Part shown: one piece after another, positions 7,497-12,282 of the stretch
Layout: each line of letters starts with the position of its first letter
Numbering within the stretch: position 1 is the first letter of the stretch
Source of the DNA: Bacteroidota bacterium
Lineage (GTDB): Bacteria; Bacteroidota; Bacteroidia; Chitinophagales; Chitinophagaceae
Reading direction: 5' to 3'
Assembly (NCBI GenBank): GCA_947441205.1
Contig: CANETM010000022.1
Location: 1 to 12,282, forward strand
Length of the DNA: 12,282 nt
The notes under the pieces: model-generated
Told to the model about the DNA's origin: nothing
The model's input: the letters and a program-made list of their open reading frames with translations, nothing else
Database searches by the model: none
Position numbers and translations under genes: made by a program

Positions 7497-9698
7497 CTAT
7501 AATTGTTCTAAATAAACAGCAAGGCGTTCTAATGATTTTGAAACCTCCATCATTTGTTCCTTTACTTCCTGCCAGTTTTTTTGTTCTATTGCCTCCCTTA
7601 CACCCGGTACTGTTTTAACACCATATCCTGTGTAAAAACCCGGGGCATATAAACTGTGTTTAAACCATGGTCTTCTTGGTAATCCGTTTGTGGTTAATAA
7701 CTGTTGCTCTGCTGTATAAATTTTTGCATTTATAGAAGCAAGCTTATTTGGGTCTGTGGTTTTTTTCGCAGTTTCAGCATGGGCTGCCGCCTTTTCTAAA
7801 TGAGATAATGCATTTAAGACAGGCGAAAAATCTATATATGGAACCGTTGCTAATAATTGTGGGGTAGATAGTTTTTCGGAAGGGTCTGCGGCATAGACAT
7901 ATACTTTATTGTTGATTAGCTCATTTTCAACATTCGCCTTTTCGCGCAATTGTTCCACCTTGCTTTCTAATTCACCGATATATCCCTTAACCGTTTTGTG
8001 TAATTCAGTAAAATCAAACTGTAAAGCATCAGCATCAGCAAGTCTCAATACTGCCCTTCCGGCTGTTTGTGCAAGGGTTACTCCATATTGAAAAGTTGGG
8101 TCCTTGAATCTTTTATACATGTCATACGAATCATATATTGAGTGATATTCTCCACCTTCATCCTCACCACCATATCCAATATTTAATGATGGCACGCCAA
8201 GATGCTGAATAAAGGAAGAGTAATCGGAACCCGATCCCATTGCGCCCAAGGGATATGCAGTTGCATTAAATTCTTCTTTCTTTTCTGCAACAGTTGAAGC
8301 TTCAGCCGCGCGCGCTGCTTTCGATCTTTCAAAAACAGACACGCCGGTTTGAGGATCAATTACGGTCTTACTAATTTCAGTAATTAAGGGTGCAAAAGCG
8401 TGTGAGCCCTCTGCTCCTAAAAAGCCTCTTCCGTTTCCGTCTGAATTAATATAAGCAACGGCTTTTGCCTGTAATTCTGCGGCGTGATGTTCAACCCACT
8501 CGGTTGAGCCCATCAAGCCCGGCTCCTCGGCATCCCAAGCACAATAAACCAGGGTTCTTTTTGGTTTCCAACCAGTTTTTAACAACGCCCCTATCGCAAT
8601 TGCCTCTTCTAATTCTGCAGCCATACCACTAACCGGATCGGCCGCACCATTTACCCATGCGTCGTGGTGATTACCCCTAATCACCCACTGGTCTGGAAAT
8701 TCGCTACCCTTAATGGTTGCAATAACGTTAAGACCAGGTCTTAGTTTCCAATCAAAGGCTAATTTTAAATGAACCATTGATTTACTTGGACCAATATGAT
8801 AGGTAAATGGAAGTCCACCGCCCCAGTTTCTTGGAGCTACCGGTCCGTCCATATCTTTTAATAATGGCGCCGCGTCACCATAGCTAATTGGTAACACCGG
8901 AATTTTTAATAAGTTTTTTGCATCATTGTGATCAACCCTTTCGGCTCCCTCAATGGATGCGCCGTTTGGTGTGGTGGGGTCGCCGGGATAAATCACCATA
9001 TCCATAATGGAACCGCGTTGAACTGTTTGATCATTTTTAAATGCGCCAATTGGATATGCATCACCGGCTCCATATCCATCATCACCGGGATCTGAATAAA
9101 TTAAACAACCAATTGCGCCGTGTTCTTGTGCAACCTTTGGTTTTATTCCCCTCCAACTGCGTCCATATTTTGCAATCACAATTTTACCCTTAACATCAAT
9201 ACCGTATTTAGCAAGTGTTTCGTAGTCTTCCGGTAAACCATAATTTACAAAAACTAAATTTGCTGTAACATCACCATCTGCGCTCCAACAATTATAGGTT
9301 GGAAGTTGGTCAGCCTGATTGCTTGTTGCGTCTTCTTTTAATGGGGTCTCTTTTAATTTCGCTTTATAGTTTGTGGCGCCAGACATTTCAAGTGTTCGAG
9401 TAATTGGTGTTGGAAACATTAATTGGTAGGTTTCAATTTTTGTATCCCATCCTGCAGCTTTAAATACTTTTACAATTTCATCCGCTACGAATTTTCCTCC
9501 GACCGAGCCCACGTGATGTGGAACAGATGAAAGAAGTTTAATATTTTCTCCGGCCCTAATTGCACTTAATTGTGCATCAAAATATTTTTCGTTTTTTATT
9601 TGATTCTCGCTGGATTTAAATCCCAATAAATTTGTTTGCGCATTTGCAAATGTGATTGCAAAAACAAAAAGAGAGAGGATGGTTAATTTTTTTTTCAT
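7497..9698 (-). CDS. Secreted M28 family metallopeptidase, glutamate carboxypeptidase II (PSMA)-like
   Basis: 733-residue exported zinc peptidase with the three-part layout of M28B proteins. Signal peptide 1-20 (ANA before Gln21, no lipobox), so probably periplasmic or secreted. A PA-type apical domain (about 130-300) is inserted before the catalytic core. Di-zinc site by alignment to human glutamate carboxypeptidase II: His344 and Asp354 in GNHHDAWVNGAADPVSG (342-358), catalytic Glu391 and ligand Glu392 in WDAEEPGLMGSTEW (388-401), Asp420 in YINSDGNG (416-423), His519 in EYHSIYDSYDMYKRFKDP (517-534). The C-terminal part (about 565-733) matches the TFR-like dimerisation domain. In the segment TGYGVKTVPG (690-699) the glutamate-binding Lys699 of the human enzyme appears replaced by Gly, so general peptidase activity is likelier than glutamate-specific cleavage. 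It lies 12 bases after mgsA. Confidence 0.93.
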   Translation of the reverse strand: MKKKLTILSLFVFAITFANAQTNLLGFKSSENQIKNEKYFDAQLSAIRAGENIKLLSSVPHHVGSVGGKFVADEIVKVFKAAGWDTKIETYQLMFPTPITRTLEMSGATNYKAKLKETPLKEDATSNQADQLPTYNCWSADGDVTANLVFVNYGLPEDYETLAKYGIDVKGKIVIAKYGRSWRGIKPKVAQEHGAIGCLIYSDPGDDGYGAGDAYPIGAFKNDQTVQRGSIMDMVIYPGDPTTPNGASIEGAERVDHNDAKNLLKIPVLPISYGDAAPLLKDMDGPVAPRNWGGGLPFTYHIGPSKSMVHLKLAFDWKLRPGLNVIATIKGSEFPDQWVIRGNHHDAWVNGAADPVSGMAAELEEAIAIGALLKTGWKPKRTLVYCAWDAEEPGLMGSTEWVEHHAAELQAKAVAYINSDGNGRGFLGAEGSHAFAPLITEISKTVIDPQTGVSVFERSKAARAAEASTVAEKKEEFNATAYPLGAMGSGSDYSSFIQHLGVPSLNIGYGGEDEGGEYHSIYDSYDMYKRFKDPTFQYGVTLAQTAGRAVLRLADADALQFDFTELHKTVKGYIGELESKVEQLREKANVENELINNKVYVYAADPSEKLSTPQLLATVPYIDFSPVLNALSHLEKAAAHAETAKKTTDPNKLASINAKIYTAEQQLLTTNGLPRRPWFKHSLYAPGFYTGYGVKTVPGVREAIEQKNWQEVKEQMMEVSKSLERLAVYLEQL

Positions 9699-9710
9699 GT
9701 TATTTGAAAA

Positions 9711-10166
9711 TTATATTTGTCTGCTTAAATAGTGTGTATAGTTTGGTAATTCATATTCGTACTCCTCTTGCATAAAACGAGAGGTCATTAAAAAATCGGC
9801 TGTTGTTCTATCACAAGCCATTGGTAGGTTCCATGCTACCGCAAGTCTTAAAAGCGCTTTTACATCGCTATCGTGGGGCTGCGCCTCCATTGGATCGAAA
9901 AAGAAAAACACAACATCAATATCGCCCGTAGCAATCATTGCTCCAATTTGTTGATCTCCGCCAAGTGGCCCACTTAATAGTTTTACAACAGGTTGGTCCA
10001 ACGCCTCCTCAACCAATTTTCCGGTTGTTCCCGTTGCCACCAAAGAGTGTTTTGCTAATTCTATTTTATTGTGGATTGCCCACTCAATAAGGTCTCTTTT
10101 TTTATTATCGTGTGCAATTAGGGCGATTTTTTTTCGGCGCTCTAGTTTGCGAAAATTTTTTTTCAT
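9711..10166 (-). CDS. mgsA: Methylglyoxal synthase
   Basis: 151 residues, nearly the same length as the E. coli enzyme (152). It converts dihydroxyacetone phosphate to methylglyoxal and phosphate, a bypass of lower glycolysis that relieves phosphate limitation. The active site is complete and falls at the same numbers as in E. coli: His19-Asp20 in ALIAHD, ATGTTG phosphate loop (44-49), SGPLGGDQQIG (65-75) with Asp71, DPMEAQPHDSDVKALLRLA (91-109) with His98 and Asp101. The C-terminus LPNYTHYL also matches. Cytoplasmic. It begins 20 bases after the acyltransferase stop and ends 12 bases before the M28 peptidase, so it is most likely cotranscribed with both. The product is a reactive electrophile that damages DNA, and repair genes sit nearby. 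Confidence 0.97.
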   Translation of the reverse strand: MKKNFRKLERRKKIALIAHDNKKRDLIEWAIHNKIELAKHSLVATGTTGKLVEEALDQPVVKLLSGPLGGDQQIGAMIATGDIDVVFFFFDPMEAQPHDSDVKALLRLAVAWNLPMACDRTTADFLMTSRFMQEEYEYELPNYTHYLSRQI

Positions 10167-10186
10167 TATAATTAATTTAATAATAT

Positions 10187-11098
10187 TTATGCCGTTTCAA
10201 TGCTGTATTTGCTGAGTATTGGAATACATAACAAGATACCAAAAATAATTGTCAATGGTATGTATAAAAGCGAAAGAATACAATATAAGACAAATAGCAA
10301 AAGCGGGTAGGTAAAAAACAAAAGGCTAAATAAAACAGAATCATAAAAAACAGATCCCCTGGTTTTTTTATCAACAATTTTATGAATTATTTGATAATAT
10401 AAATAATGAAAATAGTAAAGGGGTGTTTTGTGTATGATTGTTTTTTGACTAGGTGTAAATATGTTTTTTGATAATACATCAAATACGGCTTTGTTAAAAT
10501 CAATTTTATCTTTTGCACCATTAACTTGTTTTAAAAAAGAAAATTTACTAATACATAAATTCACCTTTTTACCAATTCCTCGAAAATGATTATATGCAAT
10601 TCCCACTATGTGTATTTCATGATATATATTTTGCTCATTTAGTTTTTCTACAATTCTAGCCGTTCCTTTTTTAAAGGGGTGGAGTGTATGTGTGTTTGTA
10701 CAATTGCCTTCTATAAAAATTAATACTGCTTCTCCTTTTTGAATCAATCTAACTGTTTCCTTAAACGCATATTCATTTAGGTGTAAATTTTGTTTTCCTT
10801 CTCTTAATCTATATACGGGTATCATATTTAATAACCTTAGTAAAAAACGATGATGCCTTTTTGTAAATACGTCTCCTCTGGCTAAAAAATTTATTGGCCT
10901 ATTATATTGTACCCCTATAATTATTGCATCTAAAAAAGAATTAGGATGATTCGCAATAATTAAAAGAGGCTTTTTGTTATTTAATAGGTGTTTGTTTTTA
11001 ATATTTATATCACTACAAAATAACCAAAGTGCTGCTCTTAAAAATTGTTTTAAAATATAAATCAAGTTTTTTTTATAAATATAAAAAAACCGCACCAT
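10187..11098 (-). CDS. PlsC-like 1-acyl-sn-glycerol-3-phosphate acyltransferase
   Basis: Up to 303 residues; membrane-bound glycerolipid acyltransferase, likely in phospholipid or related lipid synthesis. Seen: catalytic block ANHPNSFLDA (49-58), an HX5D spacing rather than the usual HX4D, FLARGDVF (71-78) with the substrate-binding Arg, IFIEGNCTN (127-135) in the place of the FPEG motif, PFKKGTARI (141-149) and HIVGIAYN (163-170). Two hydrophobic segments close the protein (about 254-275 and 276-297). The Pro of FPEG is Ile here, so acyl acceptor choice may differ. Start is uncertain: the ATG at 11098 lies in the loop of the recA terminator, and its T-run codes for residues 3-10. A TTG at 11065 (residue 12) would give MIYILKQFLRAALWLF, a more usual N-terminus. 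GTG at residue 2 is also possible. mgsA follows 20 bases later. Confidence 0.9.
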   Translation of the reverse strand: MVRFFYIYKKNLIYILKQFLRAALWLFCSDINIKNKHLLNNKKPLLIIANHPNSFLDAIIIGVQYNRPINFLARGDVFTKRHHRFLLRLLNMIPVYRLREGKQNLHLNEYAFKETVRLIQKGEAVLIFIEGNCTNTHTLHPFKKGTARIVEKLNEQNIYHEIHIVGIAYNHFRGIGKKVNLCISKFSFLKQVNGAKDKIDFNKAVFDVLSKNIFTPSQKTIIHKTPLYYFHYLYYQIIHKIVDKKTRGSVFYDSVLFSLLFFTYPLLLFVLYCILSLLYIPLTIIFGILLCIPILSKYSIETA

Positions 11099-11112
11099 AA
11101 ATGATGCGGTTT
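11083..11112 (-). terminator. Rho-independent terminator of recA
   Basis: Read on the minus strand, AAACCGCA pairs with TGCGGTTT (8 bp, 10-base loop; arms 11105-11112 and 11087-11094) and is followed by a run of seven T (11089 to 11083, partly in the stem). It lies 33 bases past the recA stop codon. The hairpin has no T-run on the other strand, so it acts on recA only. It overlaps the predicted start of the acyltransferase gene. Confidence 0.85.
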
Positions 11113-11145
11113 GTAACTACTAACCTTTAAAAAACTAGTTTATAA

Positions 11146-12165
11146 TTATTTATTTGCTGCTTCCTCAACCTTTGCTGCAATTTTTGCTCTAATTTTTGCC
11201 TCAATTTCATTGGCCATTTCTGGATTATCGTGTAAAATTGTTTTTACTGATTCACGACCTTGGCCTAATTTATTTCCTTCATAACTAAACCAAGAACCGC
11301 TTTTATTGATTATTTCTAATTCAACACCCATATCAATAATTTCTCCAATTTTACTAATTCCTTCGCCAAAAATAATTTCAAATTCTGCGGCCCTAAAAGG
11401 AGGAGCTACTTTATTTTTTACCACCTTTACTTTAACTCTATTACCTATTGCCTCATCGCCATCTTTAATTTGAGCCATTCTTCTAATATCTAAACGAACT
11501 GAAGCATAAAATTTTAATGCATTTCCACCAGTGGTGGTTTCTGGATTTCCAAACATCACACCAATTTTTTCACGTAATTGGTTAATGAAAATACAAATCG
11601 TTCCAGTTTTATTAATAGTAGCAGTTAATTTTCTTAATGCTTGAGACATTAAACGAGCGTGTAATCCCATTTTAGAATCACCCATTTCGCCTTCTAGTTC
11701 ACTTTTAGGAACTAATGCAGCAACTGAGTCAATTACGACTACATCAATTGCTCCTGATAAAATTAAACGGTCTGCTATTTCTAAAGCTTGTTCTCCATAG
11801 TCGGGTTGAGAAACTAATAAACTATCTACATCAACCCCTAATCTTTTTGCGTAAGCACTATCAAAAGCATGTTCAGCATCAATAATTGCACACATTCCCC
11901 CTTTTTTCTGTGCTTCTGCAATTACATGTATTGCAACCGTTGTTTTACCAGATGATTCTGGACCATATATTTCAACAATTCTTCCTTTTGGTAATCCGCC
12001 AATTCCTAAAGCAGTATCTAAACCAATTGATCCGGTAGAGATAACTTCCTGGGGTTCTTGACTTCTTTCATTCATCATCATCACACTTCCCTTACCATAA
12101 TCTTTATCGATTTTATCAATCGTTAGTTTCAGGGCTTTTAATTTTTCAGCATTTGCAGTACTCAT
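11146..12165 (-). CDS. recA: Recombinase A
   Basis: 339-residue RecA, the ATP-dependent strand-exchange protein of homologous recombination. Seen: Walker A GPESSGKT (68-75), catalytic Glu98 in IIDAEHAF, Walker B VVVIDSV (142-148), loop L1 around EGEMGDSKMG (158-167), loop L2 with FINQLREKIGVMFGNPETTT (193-212) including Gln196 that links ATP to DNA binding, and KFYASVRLDIRR (218-229). The C-terminal domain (about 270-339) ends in a mixed-charge tail. Full length, ATG start, typical MSTANAEKLKAL-type N-terminus. A strong terminator follows, so recA may largely be its own unit. I see no LexA-type SOS box. Upstream are AT-rich dyads that could be a control site. Confidence 0.99.
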   Translation of the reverse strand: MSTANAEKLKALKLTIDKIDKDYGKGSVMMMNERSQEPQEVISTGSIGLDTALGIGGLPKGRIVEIYGPESSGKTTVAIHVIAEAQKKGGMCAIIDAEHAFDSAYAKRLGVDVDSLLVSQPDYGEQALEIADRLILSGAIDVVVIDSVAALVPKSELEGEMGDSKMGLHARLMSQALRKLTATINKTGTICIFINQLREKIGVMFGNPETTTGGNALKFYASVRLDIRRMAQIKDGDEAIGNRVKVKVVKNKVAPPFRAAEFEIIFGEGISKIGEIIDMGVELEIINKSGSWFSYEGNKLGQGRESVKTILHDNPEMANEIEAKIRAKIAAKVEEAANK

Positions 12166-12226
12166 GGTTAATCGTTTTATGTTTTCTTTGAATATTTATG
12201 TGAAGATATGGATAATTTGTTAATAA

Positions 12227-12275
12227 ACTAAAATATTTAGTATTTTTTTACTAATTTGATTAGTTATATACTAAA
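12227..12275. promoter_or_regulatory. Two AT-rich dyads upstream of recA (possible operator)
   Basis: ACTAAAATATTTAGT (12227-12241) and ACTAATTTGATTAGT (12250-12264) are both perfect 6-3-6 inverted repeats with almost the same half-site ACTAAW, 23 bp apart centre to centre. A further half-site ACTAAA lies at 12270-12275 and forms an 8-bp inverted repeat with 12236-12243. The distance to the recA ATG is about 62-110 bases. They could bind a dimeric regulator, or belong to a gene beyond the window. AT-rich sequence makes chance possible. Confidence 0.35.
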
Positions 12276-12282
12276 AAAATTA

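Noticed and set aside
9639..9698. Lipoprotein signal for the M28 peptidase
   Set aside because: No cysteine follows the hydrophobic core. The ANA-Gln site fits ordinary signal peptidase I.
11131..11142. Short palindrome AAACTAGTTT between recA and its terminator
   Set aside because: Ten bases, AT-rich and without a loop, too short to support a function.
12166..12226. SOS box upstream of recA
   Set aside because: No CTGT-N8-ACAG or GAAC-N4-GTTC type palindrome is present.

Overview
The window looks like chromosomal DNA of a low-GC member of the Bacteroidota. The signs are AT-rich coding sequence, no clear Shine-Dalgarno sites ahead of most genes, several TAnnTTTG promoter-like boxes, a bacterial GH3 protein, an HX5D-type PlsC acyltransferase, and a secreted M28B peptidase. 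An order such as Chitinophagales is a guess. I see no insertion sequence, phage, CRISPR array, tRNA or rRNA, and no gene-free stretch over 300 bases. All complete genes are intact.

Left edge (1-576, minus): the first 192 codons of an inositol monophosphatase-family gene that runs off the window. A short divergent intergenic region (577-655) with a promoter-like box on each strand separates it from a plus-strand block.

Plus block (656-4136): a GH3-family acyl-adenylating enzyme, a LysE-family exporter starting 1 nt after it, a small secreted protein of unknown function (GTG start), and the monofunctional peptidoglycan glycosyltransferase MtgA (TTG start). The GH3/LysE pair suggests an amidated product made and then exported. 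The unknown protein and MtgA are probably cotranscribed.

Minus block (12165 down to 4184), in transcription order: recA, a PlsC-like acyltransferase, methylglyoxal synthase mgsA, a secreted PSMA-like M28 peptidase, uvrB, pnuC and a NadR-like nicotinamide riboside kinase. Gaps below the acyltransferase are 12-44 nt, so this looks like one long or several overlapping transcription units. A strong rho-independent terminator follows recA and overlaps the predicted 5' end of the acyltransferase gene, which makes that start doubtful. PnuC plus the kinase form a short NAD salvage route: nicotinamide riboside uptake, then phosphorylation to NMN. RecA and UvrB are core DNA repair proteins.

Right edge (12166-12282): the region upstream of recA is very AT-rich and carries two 15-bp dyads with nearly the same half-site, 23 bp apart, a possible operator. 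The two blocks converge at 4137-4183.

Most of the window is conserved housekeeping and accessory metabolism. I found no convincing wholly new system. The points most worth checking are the GH3-LysE pair, the recA upstream dyads, the terminator/start overlap, and the secreted protein next to MtgA.
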